Positions 1-7,015 of a stretch of DNA of 64,000 nt are shown in pieces; the stretch's first letter is position 1; each line of letters opens with the position of its first letter. The notes beneath the pieces are model-generated. The model worked only from the letters and a program-made list of their open reading frames with translations, had not been told where the DNA came from and did no database searches. The position numbers were made by a program, and so were the translations under genes. The stretch is from an uncultured Bacteroidales bacterium (lineage in GTDB: Bacteria; Bacteroidota; Bacteroidia; Bacteroidales; F082): NCBI GenBank assembly GCA_900318465.1, contig ONKQ01000019.1, positions 1 to 64,000 on the forward strand. Reading direction: 5' to 3'.

Positions 1-321
1 ACTATTCGTTTGGGGAAGGTAAAAGGATCAATGGAAGCTAATCGTATGCTTTTTGAAAAAACTTCCGTATTGGTTCTTTATGAATTAGGGAAACCAAATA
101 AGCTATCAGCATATAAGATTACTGCTCGTCAAGAAATGGCCAAAGAAGAGCTTATCGCGATGAATTATCCAAACGAGAACCCAAGAAAGAGCTATATGAC
201 ATTTAGTTTCATACCTCTTGATATGGATTTGAATTCGTTGGCCGAAAAGCATCTGATAGAAAAACTGATTGAACTTAATCCAAGTGTAATTAAAGGGACA
301 CCTGTTTTTATAGAACCATAA
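1..321 (+). CDS. 3' fragment of an unrecognised protein
   Basis: The frame is already open at base 1 and ends at the TAA before 322, so only the C-terminal ~106 residues are visible and the true start lies outside the window. The fragment is mixed alpha/beta in character with no signal peptide or membrane segment. It ends in a Lys/Leu-rich helix followed by a short strand (VFIEP). I do not recognise a family and assign no function. In-frame ATGs at 31 and 46 could in principle start a short protein, but no -7 box or ribosome-binding site precedes them. A plus-strand terminator-like hairpin lies about 140 bases downstream. Confidence 0.6.
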   Translation, partial: TIRLGKVKGSMEANRMLFEKTSVLVLYELGKPNKLSAYKITARQEMAKEELIAMNYPNENPRKSYMTFSFIPLDMDLNSLAEKHLIEKLIELNPSVIKGTPVFIEP

Positions 322-353
322 CTATCCCCGAAGGAGTTTAATATCATTTCTCG

Positions 354-479
354 CAGTTCGCGAGGTGCTGTAGCACCCCAACAAGCACCACCCACCGCCG
401 TCTGCGGGACGCAGCCGCTGACAATGCGCCAAGCCCAAGTCCCCAAGGACCCTACAACACCCCGATATGCAATGTCGGG
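354..479 (+). other. structured intergenic stretch ending in a terminator
   Basis: After the stop of the first gene there are several short self-complementary segments: CTCGC..GCGAG around 354-368, the palindrome GGTGCTGTAGCACC just after it, and a C-rich middle. The stretch runs into the hairpin and T-tract at 461-485. It could be a structured 3' untranslated region or a small RNA. No known RNA family is recognised and no promoter is evident. Confidence 0.25.
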
Positions 480-485
480 TTTTTT
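461..485 (+). terminator. rho-independent terminator, plus strand
   Basis: An 8-bp stem (one G-U pair) with a 3-base loop occupies 461-479 and is followed by six T residues. It would end transcripts coming from the first gene or from the structured stretch upstream. Confidence 0.6.
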
Positions 486-493
486 GGATTTTG

Positions 494-537
494 GCAAAAA
501 GAAAAGCCGTCGCAAGGAGAAGGCTTGCGGCGGCTTT
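494..537 (-). terminator. rho-independent terminator of the flavodoxin operon
   Basis: A 14-bp stem (503-516 with 524-537, one G-U pair, 7-base loop) is followed on the minus strand by a T-rich run (complement of 494-502). It lies 31 bases past the stop codon of the flavodoxin-family gene, as expected for the end of the three-gene minus-strand operon. Confidence 0.75.
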
Positions 538-567
538 CATAAAACTTTGTTTTGGGCGATTTGGCAC

Positions 568-1104
568 TCAAACGCCTTTTCCCATCTCAAACGCCTCTTG
601 TAGCTTGGCGTTGCCTTCAATCTCTTTTGGGCCGCCCACGCCTCCACAGAAGATATAGCCTTTTAGACTTGACTTGCCGTAGCAGTCAATCCAGCCGGTG
701 AGGCCGCTTTCAGCGCGCTTCGGCACGAACTCCTCGTTCTCGGCAGCCGTGGTCAGCAGATAGATGTCGCGGAATTTGTAATCCTTGGGATACATCGCGT
801 TCATTCGGTCGATGAGGGTCTTCATCTGGCCGCTCATCTCGTAGTAGTAGATGGGCGTGGCCCAGCAGACCACATCGGCGTTCAAGACGCTTTCCATAAT
901 GGCGGGCACATCGTCCTTGATGACGCAGGCACCCGTCTTTTGGCACGACAGGCAGCCGATGCAAAATTTGATTTCCTTGCCTCTCAGCGAGACGAGTTCC
1001 ACTTGATGCCCGGCGGCTTCTGCGCCCTTGGCAAATTGCTCCGCCAAAGCGTGGCTGTTCGAGCCGGGGCGGAGGCTGGTTGAGATTACGATTACTTTTT
1101 TCAT
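568..1104 (-). CDS. flavodoxin-family NAD(P)H-dependent oxidoreductase
   Basis: A cytosolic flavoprotein of about 178 residues of the NADPH-dependent FMN reductase/flavodoxin-like fold type. The first strand and phosphate loop read STSLRPGSNSHAL (residues 8-20). A Cys-rich motif follows with Cys48, Cys51, Cys54 and Cys60, typical of the subgroup often annotated as iron-sulfur flavoprotein-like. The segment ATPIYYYEMSGQMKTLIDR matches the flavin-proximal loop of the family. The start at 1104 (MKKVIVIS) is chosen because it opens directly with the first beta strand; a longer frame to 1152 would overlap the upstream gene. It is the last gene of a minus-strand operon, 8 bases after the alpha/beta hydrolase gene. 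Its substrate is unknown; a role in electrophile or quinone reduction is inference from family habits. Confidence 0.88.
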   Translation of the reverse strand: MKKVIVISTSLRPGSNSHALAEQFAKGAEAAGHQVELVSLRGKEIKFCIGCLSCQKTGACVIKDDVPAIMESVLNADVVCWATPIYYYEMSGQMKTLIDRMNAMYPKDYKFRDIYLLTTAAENEEFVPKRAESGLTGWIDCYGKSSLKGYIFCGGVGGPKEIEGNAKLQEAFEMGKGV

Positions 1105-1112
1105 ATTCTGAC

Positions 1113-2270
1113 TTATAGATTCTTCCCGAAAAACTCCGCCAGCGTGTCCCACGGGATGTAGTTGCCTTCGCCGCCGTCGTAGAGGTCGCAGTGGGTGGCG
1201 CCGGGGATGATGAGCAGTTGCTTGTTTTCGGGGTTGGGATTGGGTTTGCCGATAAAGTTGTAGCCTTCGGCTTGGCCTTCCACCATATATTTGTAGGCCG
1301 CCTCGCCGAAATAGCGCGAATGGGCTTCCGCGCCGTGTATCACGAGGACGGCGGAGCGGATTTCGTTGATGTAGTAAAGGAAACGGCTGTTGGCGTAGGC
1401 CTGCGTGCCGATGACGCGCCAGCCGTCGTTGCTGTTGCCGCTGCGCTTGTGGTAGCCGCGAGGCGTTTTATAATAAGCGTGATAGTCTTTCACGAACTGC
1501 GGAACCTCAGCGGGCAGCGGGTCGATGACACCGCCTGCCATTGCCATCGGGTCGGAGAGTCGCTGTTTGGCGAGGGCTTCACGGGCAGCGTGGCGGTCGG
1601 CCTCGTTGTCGTTGGACTCATAATAGCCGTTGCCGCTGATGCGGGTCATATCGTACATCGTCGAGGCAACTGTGGCTTTGATGCGCGGGTCGGCAGCGGC
1701 AGCATTGAGGGCAATGCCACCCCAGCCACAAATGCCGATAATGCCAATCCTTTCAGCATCCACGATGTCCAATTTCGAGAGAAAGTCGACGGCAGCCATA
1801 AAGTCTTCCGTGTTGATGTCGGGCGAGGCCGTGCGGCGGGGTTCTCCACTGCTTTCACCAGTATAGGACGGGTCGAAAGCCAAGGCCACAAAGCCGCGCT
1901 CGGCCATCTTCATAGCGTACAAGCCGCTTGACTGCTCCTTGACAGCACCAAAAGGTCCGCTCACGGCGATGGCGGGCAGTTGGAGGGGATTTGAAATCCC
2001 CGACTCTTGTGTTGCGGATTTCAAATCCGCAACAACTTCCGCCTTGGGCGTATAAAGGTCAGCAGCCAACGTCAGGCCGTACTGCGTTTCAAACGTCACC
2101 TTGCGGTGGCTCACTTTGTCGCTCAGCGGGAACACCTTGTCCCATTCCTGCGTGAGGTTCAATTCTTGTTTCATTTCTTCTTTTGTTTTTGCTGTTTCTG
2201 TTGTTTGCGTTTGGTTGTTGCAGGCGGTCATAAGTGCTACCACTGCTGCAAAGATGAGAATCTTTTTCAT
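1113..2270 (-). CDS. lipoprotein alpha/beta hydrolase (dienelactone hydrolase-like)
   Basis: A predicted lipoprotein of 385 residues: MKKILIF.. hydrophobic stretch and lipobox ending at Cys17 (LMTAC). The mature part is an alpha/beta hydrolase. The nucleophile elbow reads GICGWGG, so the nucleophile is probably Cys, as in dienelactone hydrolase-type members. A C-terminal GATHCDLYDG segment supplies the catalytic His. It is probably exported and anchored in a membrane, acting on small esters or lactones; the substrate is not deducible. Residues ~79-97 are encoded by two adjacent DNA palindromes (1985-2001 and 2011-2033). They look like an in-frame repeat insertion between 'DLYTPK' and 'LPAIAVSGP', which are normally close together in this family. 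It sits second in the operon, 4 bases after the cyclophilin-like gene. Confidence 0.88.
   Translation of the reverse strand: MKKILIFAAVVALMTACNNQTQTTETAKTKEEMKQELNLTQEWDKVFPLSDKVSHRKVTFETQYGLTLAADLYTPKAEVVADLKSATQESGISNPLQLPAIAVSGPFGAVKEQSSGLYAMKMAERGFVALAFDPSYTGESSGEPRRTASPDINTEDFMAAVDFLSKLDIVDAERIGIIGICGWGGIALNAAAADPRIKATVASTMYDMTRISGNGYYESNDNEADRHAAREALAKQRLSDPMAMAGGVIDPLPAEVPQFVKDYHAYYKTPRGYHKRSGNSNDGWRVIGTQAYANSRFLYYINEIRSAVLVIHGAEAHSRYFGEAAYKYMVEGQAEGYNFIGKPNPNPENKQLLIIPGATHCDLYDGGEGNYIPWDTLAEFFGKNL
1985..2033. repeat. two hyphenated palindromes inside a coding region
   Basis: GGGGATTTGAAATCCCC (1985-2001) and a 23-base perfect palindrome with arms GTTGCGGATTT/AAATCCGCAAC (2011-2033) lie side by side within the alpha/beta hydrolase gene without breaking the frame. 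They share the core ATTTgAAAT/ATTTcAAAT. Similar short palindromes occur in intergenic DNA at 14730-14900 and 44486-44504. Confidence 0.8.
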
Positions 2271-2274
2271 AATA

Positions 2275-2853
2275 TCAATGGATTATCCTTTTTTTCCCGT
2301 TTTTAATCACAATGCCTTTGTATCCTTTGGGAGCAATTTGCCCGGTAATCGTGTAGGCTGTTCCTTCGCTATTTTCGTCAGGTGATAGTTCTTGGATTCC
2401 AGTATAGATTGGTTGCAAGGAAAGCGTGATGTTCACCTCTCCTTCGCTGGCTTTGACGAACCTACGCACCTCGTCAGCAGAAAGACCGTCGAGTTTGCCG
2501 ATGCGGGTGTACGACCACGAGTTGCTTCCATAGAAAATGCAGATGTTGTCGCCGCCATAGAGGACAAGGTCGCCCGCCGAAGTGGTGATTTGGTGGTTGT
2601 CGGTCGGGAACGACTGCCCAATATAGCCCACTTTCTCGAAGTTGCCGTAGTCGTGAGCAATGTAAACGATATTTTCGGTTTGCAGGGCGGCAATCAAGGC
2701 TCGTGTTCCGACATTGTCTTCCATTGTGACGGTGTGCGTCTCCTCGCCGATGGTGATATACATTTTCTGTTCCATAGTCTGTGCAAAAGTCTCGCTGTTT
2801 TTTGTGCAACCTGTTATCAGTATTGCAGCCAATAACCAAAGAATCTGTTTCAT
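2275..2853 (-). CDS. cyclophilin-like fold lipoprotein
   Basis: A 192-residue predicted lipoprotein (lipobox LITGC, Cys16). Its core from about residue 30 to 140 resembles the cyclophilin-like domain of small bacterial proteins (PF18050 type). It has an initial 'MYITIGEETHTVTMEDN' strand pair, a central YGGDNICIFYGSNSWSYTRIGKL segment and a closing 'DEVRRF' helix. The last ~25 residues (YTITGQ..PKGYKGIVIKNGKK) resemble a C-terminal motif seen on many exported Bacteroidetes proteins. It is the first gene of the operon with the hydrolase and flavodoxin-family genes, and has a -7 box just upstream. The divergent AraC-type gene is the obvious candidate regulator. Molecular function is unknown; peptidyl-prolyl isomerase activity should not be assumed. 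Confidence 0.8.
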   Translation of the reverse strand: MKQILWLLAAILITGCTKNSETFAQTMEQKMYITIGEETHTVTMEDNVGTRALIAALQTENIVYIAHDYGNFEKVGYIGQSFPTDNHQITTSAGDLVLYGGDNICIFYGSNSWSYTRIGKLDGLSADEVRRFVKASEGEVNITLSLQPIYTGIQELSPDENSEGTAYTITGQIAPKGYKGIVIKNGKKRIIH

Positions 2854-2878
2854 TTAGGTATAATTCTAATTTCGTTGG

Positions 2879-2886
2879 CAAAAGTA
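2879..2886 (-). promoter_or_regulatory. -7 box for the 2853-568 operon
   Basis: TACTTTTG on the minus strand matches the Bacteroidetes -7 consensus TAnnTTTG and lies 26 bases before the ATG of the cyclophilin-like gene. A clear -33 TTTG was not identified. Confidence 0.6.
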
Positions 2887-3003
2887 CGCTTGTTGTTTAA
2901 AAGAGGTGTTACACAAATTGGCTGAATTAATACCAATTTCGCAGAAAACGAGCAAAAAGTATAAAATATAGTACCATTTTTATCTTATTTATCGGAATAA
3001 TCG

Positions 3004-3011
3004 TAACTTTG
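3004..3011 (+). promoter_or_regulatory. -7 box for the AraC-family gene
   Basis: TAACTTTG ends 8 bases before the ATG at 3020, so the transcript would have a very short leader. The facing promoter at 2879-2886 is about 120 bases away, so both promoters share one regulatory gap. Confidence 0.6.
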
Positions 3012-3019
3012 CCCCCACG

Positions 3020-3913
3020 ATGAAGAAAATCCTGAAAATAGATAGCCCCAACGATTTTGCCCGATTTGTGGATGCTCCTGAGCTGCATCCATTGGTCAGC
3101 ATTATTCATTACGATGAACTTCCGCCTTTCCGTCATAGCCTGAACAACTACAGTGTCTATGGACTCTTTATCCAACGCCAGTTTCCCAAAGATCTCTCGT
3201 ATGGTATGAAAACCTTGCAGGTGAGCGATGCCTCGATTATTGCCGTCGAGCCTGGACAGATAGGCGGCTTGGAGGACAACGGCGAGCGCATCTCGTTGAG
3301 CGGATGGGTGCTTTTGTGGTCGTCCGAACTGCTGCACGGCTCCGAACTGGAGCACCAGATAGAACGCTATCAGTATTTCTCTTATTTCTTCTCTGGCTCT
3401 TTGCGGATGGAGCCTGACGAATGGCTCTGCATTACGCAACTGCTTTCCCAGATGCGGCAAGAGTTGGTGGCTCACGAGGATTCGCCCTCGCTCAGAAGCA
3501 TCCTTTTGGCCTACCTGCACCTGATATTGGAGTACTGCAACCGCATCTACCAGCGTCAACTCTCTGAGGAAGACAGTGGAAACAGCGACTTGCTGAAACG
3601 CTTTCACGACCTGCTACAACAGTATTTCCGCGAGAATCGACAGTTGTCACAAGGCCTGCCCACCGTTGCCTATTGTGCTTCCGAGTTAGCCTATTCGCCG
3701 CGCTATTTCGGCGACATCGTCCACAAGGCCACTGGCGGAACAGCTATCGGCTACATCCACAATTACGTCATCAACCAAGCCAAAAGCCTACTGATGAACG
3801 GCCACAACATCAGCGAGACTTCGCGCCTCCTCGGCTTCGATTTTCCCCATCATTTCACCCGCCTCTTCAAAAAGATGACTGGCCTCACGCCCAGCGAATA
3901 TTTGGGGAAATAG
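3020..3913 (+). CDS. AraC-family transcriptional regulator
   Basis: A 297-residue protein with an N-terminal cupin-like sensor region and a C-terminal AraC-type double helix-turn-helix from about residue 205. The second motif reads ISETSRLLGFDFPHHFTRLFKKMTGLTPSEY, the hallmark of the family. It is a cytosolic DNA-binding protein. It is transcribed divergently from the cyclophilin-like/hydrolase/flavodoxin-family operon, an arrangement typical of AraC-type activators of oxidoreductase genes. Control of that operon is inference from position. The TAG stop codon (3911-3913) forms part of the direct repeat flanking the MITE-like element that follows. Confidence 0.92.
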   Translation: MKKILKIDSPNDFARFVDAPELHPLVSIIHYDELPPFRHSLNNYSVYGLFIQRQFPKDLSYGMKTLQVSDASIIAVEPGQIGGLEDNGERISLSGWVLLWSSELLHGSELEHQIERYQYFSYFFSGSLRMEPDEWLCITQLLSQMRQELVAHEDSPSLRSILLAYLHLILEYCNRIYQRQLSEEDSGNSDLLKRFHDLLQQYFRENRQLSQGLPTVAYCASELAYSPRYFGDIVHKATGGTAIGYIHNYVINQAKSLLMNGHNISETSRLLGFDFPHHFTRLFKKMTGLTPSEYLGK

Positions 3914-4100
3914 TTTGATTCAAGTTTCGCAAGTTATGGTGCATCCCTTATGGGATGCTGAAAAACAATACTTTATGATTCAACCGAACGCAATTCCCTA
4001 CGGGAATCGGAGCAATCCCGTAGGGATTTTCGCTCGGTAAAAAAGCAATAATAGATCTTTTACATCCCATAGGGATGTGCGAAACTTGAATAGTTTGATT
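3911..4100. mobile_element. MITE-like element, copy 1, with flanking direct repeats
   Basis: The element at 3919-4090 (172 bp) has perfect 13-base terminal inverted repeats, TTCAAGTTTCGCA and TGCGAAACTTGAA. Inside are further palindromic blocks of the 'gcatccc..tgggatgc' and 'cccgtaggga' kind. The 10 bases TAGTTTGATT occur on both sides (3911-3920 and 4091-4100), as expected of a target-site duplication. It separates convergent genes and may also serve as a bidirectional terminator. There is no coding capacity. Copy 2 is at 13159-13358. Confidence 0.8.
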
Positions 4101-4106
4101 ATTAGT

Positions 4107-4649
4107 TTATCCCTTCTTGATTTCCCTAATCATCCGCGCCGGGCTCCCCGCCACGACCATATTGTCAGGCACGTCTTTGGTGACTACGCTTCCTGCTGCC
4201 ACGATAGCGTTCTCGCCGATGGTGACGCCCGCCAATACTGTGACATTAGCCCCAAGCCAAGCATTGCGCTTTACGACGATGGGTTTGGTGAGCAGGGAAT
4301 GGCGCGACTCGGGGTTTTCGGGATGGTATTCCGTGGCCAACACACAATGCGGCCCAATGAAGACATCGTCCTCGATGGTGATACCGCCCAAGGCGAGGAA
4401 AGTGCAGCCGAAATTGACGAAACAGTCACGCCCGAAGGTGGTCTTCTTGCCATAGTTGATATGGAACGGCGTGAAAATGCGGAGGGTCTCATTGATTTCC
4501 GAGCCTGTGATTTGTCGCATATAGTCGCGCACTTCGGCTTCGGTGTGGTAGCCCGTGTTCATCTCCGCTGCGAGGCGCATCGTGCGCTGCACATCGGCAT
4601 AGAGGTCGTCGCTGCCGACGTAGTCTTTTCCGGTGGGGGTGTTGTTCAT
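4107..4649 (-). CDS. maltose/galactoside-type O-acetyltransferase
   Basis: A hexapeptide-repeat acyltransferase of about 180 residues. An N-terminal helical Mac domain (GSDDLYADVQRTMRLAAEMN) precedes the left-handed beta helix. Repeats of the [LIV]-G-x-x-x-x type run to the end (VFIGPHCV, AWLGANVTVLAGVTIGENAIVAAGSVVTKDVPDNMVVAGSPA), closing with the usual short tail. It transfers an acetyl group from acetyl-CoA to a sugar hydroxyl; the exact acceptor is unknown. The start at 4649 (MNNTPTGKDY) is preferred over 4718 because the extra upstream codons come from an AT-rich repeat. A second, more distant family member is at 50640-51200. Confidence 0.88.
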   Translation of the reverse strand: MNNTPTGKDYVGSDDLYADVQRTMRLAAEMNTGYHTEAEVRDYMRQITGSEINETLRIFTPFHINYGKKTTFGRDCFVNFGCTFLALGGITIEDDVFIGPHCVLATEYHPENPESRHSLLTKPIVVKRNAWLGANVTVLAGVTIGENAIVAAGSVVTKDVPDNMVVAGSPARMIREIKKG

Positions 4650-4689
4650 AAAAAACGGCGAATTTGTCGAATTAAGTAATCGTTCAAAG

Positions 4690-4985
4690 TTAAGTAACTG
4701 TTCAAAATTAAACTGCATTATTCTTTGACTTCGGGACTTCGTGACACGGGACTTCGGGTATTTGTTCGACTCGCAGTCCCGCAGTCTCGCAGTCTATTAT
4801 GTAAACTAAATTTGCTCATCTACTTAATATACAGTATTCTTGGCTGTAAGCTATCAGCCGTCAGCTATTAGCTTGGTAGCCTCTAAGCTAATAGCTAATT
4901 GCTAACAGCTAACAGCCCTGCAAGGTCATTGTCATAGTGTCCCGCAGTCTCTTAAGTAAACTAAATTTGCTCATTTACTTAATTA
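4690..4985. repeat. composite repeat: GGGAC-rich element plus 'agcta' tract and partial second copy
   Basis: This 329-base gap holds no gene. It contains one unit with the conserved left end 'ttcaaaattaaact..tttgacttcgggac' (4701 on) and the conserved right end 'tatgtaaactaaatttgctcatctactta' near 4796-4826. A tract rich in 'agctatcagc/tagctaatagc' follows (about 4840-4915). A shortened second right end ('gtcccgcagtc..gtaaactaaatttgctcat') then runs up to the stop of the next gene. The same composite recurs at 5795-6178. Confidence 0.8.
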
Positions 4986-5740
4986 ATCAGCCAGGCCACG
5001 CCGCCACTGATGGCATAGAACTTCCCAAGGTTTTGGAAATCCAAGTCGGCGGCAAGGTCGAGCTGCACACGGCGCGACACCAACCAAGTGAAGCCAAACT
5101 GGGTCAGGTATTGGTTGCCTTCCTCGGGACGAATATAGTTATACGTCTCCACGAAAGAGCCGATTTGTTCCGAAATGGTGAAATAAAGGCCAAAGCCCAA
5201 GAAAGTGGCTGCCGTACCCGATTCAATTTCCCATTCCGTGCCGACATTATAACCTATTCCCAACCAATTGGTTACGGTATGATCAAACAAGAGATGCAAG
5301 GTGGGTGTCAGATGGGAAGGAAGCCATTCTTTTGTCCCGATATGGGGCGACTGCAATTCGGCCAGCAAAGCCACGGAAGGAAGGAAGCCTCGTCCCTCAA
5401 AAAACTTCGTCTTTATCCCAAAGGTGAGCGGTGTCATGCCGATTGTGGGTGCCGCGCCTTGCCCCTCGTTGAGCATCAAAACATTGGCCCCAAGCCGAAT
5501 CTCGGCGCTTTCAAAGAGGCCAAACCTTAATAAAGTGTTGTTGAGGGCGAAGATGTTCGGCTCGCCTTTCGTCGATTCAAATCCCATTCCCGTTTCCCAT
5601 TGCACTTTGTTGAGGGGCATCACGTCTGTGCCAGTCAATGCACCTGGCCGGTCGGCTGAGATGGTCGGAAGTTCGTTTTGCGCATGACAAAGGCCGCATA
5701 CGAGAACCAGTGCCACGATTAAATAATGTAGTTTGTTCAT
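4979..5740 (-). CDS. outer-membrane beta-barrel protein (MetA-pathway-like transporter family)
   Basis: A 253-residue exported protein with a cleavable signal peptide (MNKLHYLIVALVLVCGLCHA/Q). The mature part begins TISADRPGALTGTDVMPLNKVQWETGMGFE and continues as alternating amphipathic strands to an aromatic-rich end. This fits the 'transporter/phenol MetA degradation' outer-membrane family (PF13557 type). Members are predicted barrels with no firmly established substrate. A -7 box lies just upstream. Both flanks carry near-identical composite repeats (4690-4985 and 5795-6178), so the gene sits between direct repeats. Its stop codon lies at the edge of the left repeat. Confidence 0.75.
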   Translation of the reverse strand: MNKLHYLIVALVLVCGLCHAQNELPTISADRPGALTGTDVMPLNKVQWETGMGFESTKGEPNIFALNNTLLRFGLFESAEIRLGANVLMLNEGQGAAPTIGMTPLTFGIKTKFFEGRGFLPSVALLAELQSPHIGTKEWLPSHLTPTLHLLFDHTVTNWLGIGYNVGTEWEIESGTAATFLGFGLYFTISEQIGSFVETYNYIRPEEGNQYLTQFGFTWLVSRRVQLDLAADLDFQNLGKFYAISGGVAWLIN

Positions 5741-5762
5741 TTTAGTTACTTTTTAGATTCTG

Positions 5763-5770
5763 CAAAGATA
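5763..5770 (-). promoter_or_regulatory. -7 box for the outer-membrane protein gene
   Basis: TATCTTTG on the minus strand, 23 bases before the ATG at 5740, matches TAnnTTTG. Confidence 0.6.
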
Positions 5771-5794
5771 GATTTTTTCACCAAATACATAAGT

Positions 5795-6178
5795 AAGTGT
5801 TCAAAATTAAATTGTAATGTTTTTTGACTTCGGGACGCGGGACTTCGGGACTCTTTTACCATGACCGCTTTGATTGGCTTTTAGCTTTTAACTTGGTAGC
5901 CACCCAGCTAAAAGCTAATTGCTAATAGCTAACAGCTCTGCAAAGTCATAGTCACAAACCCATGTCCCGCAGTCTATTATGTAAACTAAATTTGCTCATC
6001 TACTTAATATACAATATTCTTGGCTGTAAGCTATCAGCCGTCAGCTATCAGCTTTGTAAGCCCCTAAGCTAATAGCTAATGGCTAACAGCTAACAGCCCT
6101 ACAAGGTCATTGTCATAGTGTCCCGCAGTCCCGCAGTCTCGCAGTCTATAAAGCAAACTAAACATGCTCATCTGCTTA
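5795..6178. repeat. composite repeat, second copy of the 4690-4985 type
   Basis: The 560-base gap between the outer-membrane gene and the kinase-like gene is mostly repeat. A left end 'gttcaaaattaaattg..tttgacttcgggac' is followed by an 'agctaaaagctaattgctaatagc' tract, then a right end finishing 'aaactaaatttgctcatctactta' near 6007. Then comes another 'agctatcagccgtcagctatcagc' tract and a second right end near 6178. Order and sequence closely follow 4690-4985. The remaining ~120 bases hold the promoter of the next gene. Confidence 0.8.
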
Positions 6179-6271
6179 AAGAAATCAATTCGCAAGGTCA
6201 CCCGTCAGGGAGTGGAAGGTTCTTGGCAGTAAAAATACAGAAAAACGCAGTCGGATTTCAATTCATTTTTG

Positions 6272-6279
6272 TACTTTTG
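6272..6279 (+). promoter_or_regulatory. -7 box for the cytidylate kinase-like gene
   Basis: TACTTTTG ends 21 bases before the ATG at 6301. It supports that start and argues against the longer frame beginning in repeat DNA at 6118. Confidence 0.6.
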
Positions 6280-6300
6280 TCCCCATCAAAACAAACAACC

Positions 6301-6951
6301 ATGGAAAACCCGAAATTCGTCATCGCCATCAACCGTGAGTTCGGTTCGGGTGGCAGGGAAATCGCCTACAGGCTCGGTGAGCTGCTTGGCGTCAACGTTT
6401 ACGACAAGGCCATTCTCGACACCTTGACCTCAAAATTCAACCTGACCGTTGAGGAAATGCAGCACATCAAAGCCACCAAACCCAACTGGTGGAACGACTT
6501 CTGCCGGTTCTACCAACAGTTTGGTGCTGCCGGACGAGGTGGCTACACACCGCAGGAAGACTGTGAGGTGACCTCGCAACAAATCTATCTTGCCGAGGCG
6601 CAAATCCTCCGCGACTTGGCCGCGCAAGAGTCGTGTGTCATCATTGGTCGCACCGGTTTCCATATCTTCAGGAACCACCCTTATTCCATGAAAATCTTCT
6701 TCATCGCCGACAGGAAAGCCCGCGTGAAACGTGTCATGGAAAAGTATGCCTTGGACGAGGACGCTGCCAACATGCGCATTGACAAAGTCGACGATGCCCG
6801 CGACACTTATACGAAAACCATCGCTGGCGTGTCGCGTTACGACGCCCGCAACTACGACTTCGTGTTCAACGTCACTCAGTTCCCCACCGAGCTTGTGTCG
6901 CAGTTCCTCGCCGACAACATCAGGAAGAAGTATCCGTTCATAGTGAAATGA
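6301..6951 (+). CDS. cytidylate kinase-like family protein
   Basis: A 216-residue P-loop nucleotide kinase-like protein of the PF13189 group. The N-terminal REFGSGGREIAYRLGELLG replaces a classic Walker A with the family's GSGG form. Later, CVIIGRTGFHIF and the Arg-rich lid segment DRKARVKRVMEKYALDEDAA are present. It is cytosolic. The family is widespread in Bacteroidetes, and phosphorylation of CMP has not been generally shown for it, so the substrate is left open. The start at 6301 is set by the promoter and by where similarity to a kinase begins. A terminator-like hairpin follows. It appears to be monocistronic. Confidence 0.85.
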   Translation: MENPKFVIAINREFGSGGREIAYRLGELLGVNVYDKAILDTLTSKFNLTVEEMQHIKATKPNWWNDFCRFYQQFGAAGRGGYTPQEDCEVTSQQIYLAEAQILRDLAAQESCVIIGRTGFHIFRNHPYSMKIFFIADRKARVKRVMEKYALDEDAANMRIDKVDDARDTYTKTIAGVSRYDARNYDFVFNVTQFPTELVSQFLADNIRKKYPFIVK

Positions 6952-6958
6952 ATACGCA

Positions 6959-6998
6959 AAAGCCGCAGCCCGAAAGCCACGGCTTAGTAGGTTTTTTT
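6959..6998 (+). terminator. possible rho-independent terminator
   Basis: AAGCCG and CGGCTT arms (6960-6965, 6980-6985) are followed after a few bases by seven T residues (6992-6998). The stem is short, so this is only moderately convincing. Confidence 0.4.
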
Positions 6999-7015
6999 AC
7001 AACTCTTTTGCTGTC

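Noticed and set aside
6118-6300. 61-codon N-terminal extension of the cytidylate kinase-like protein
   Set aside because: It is translated repeat DNA, and a -7 box at 6272-6279 lies inside it.
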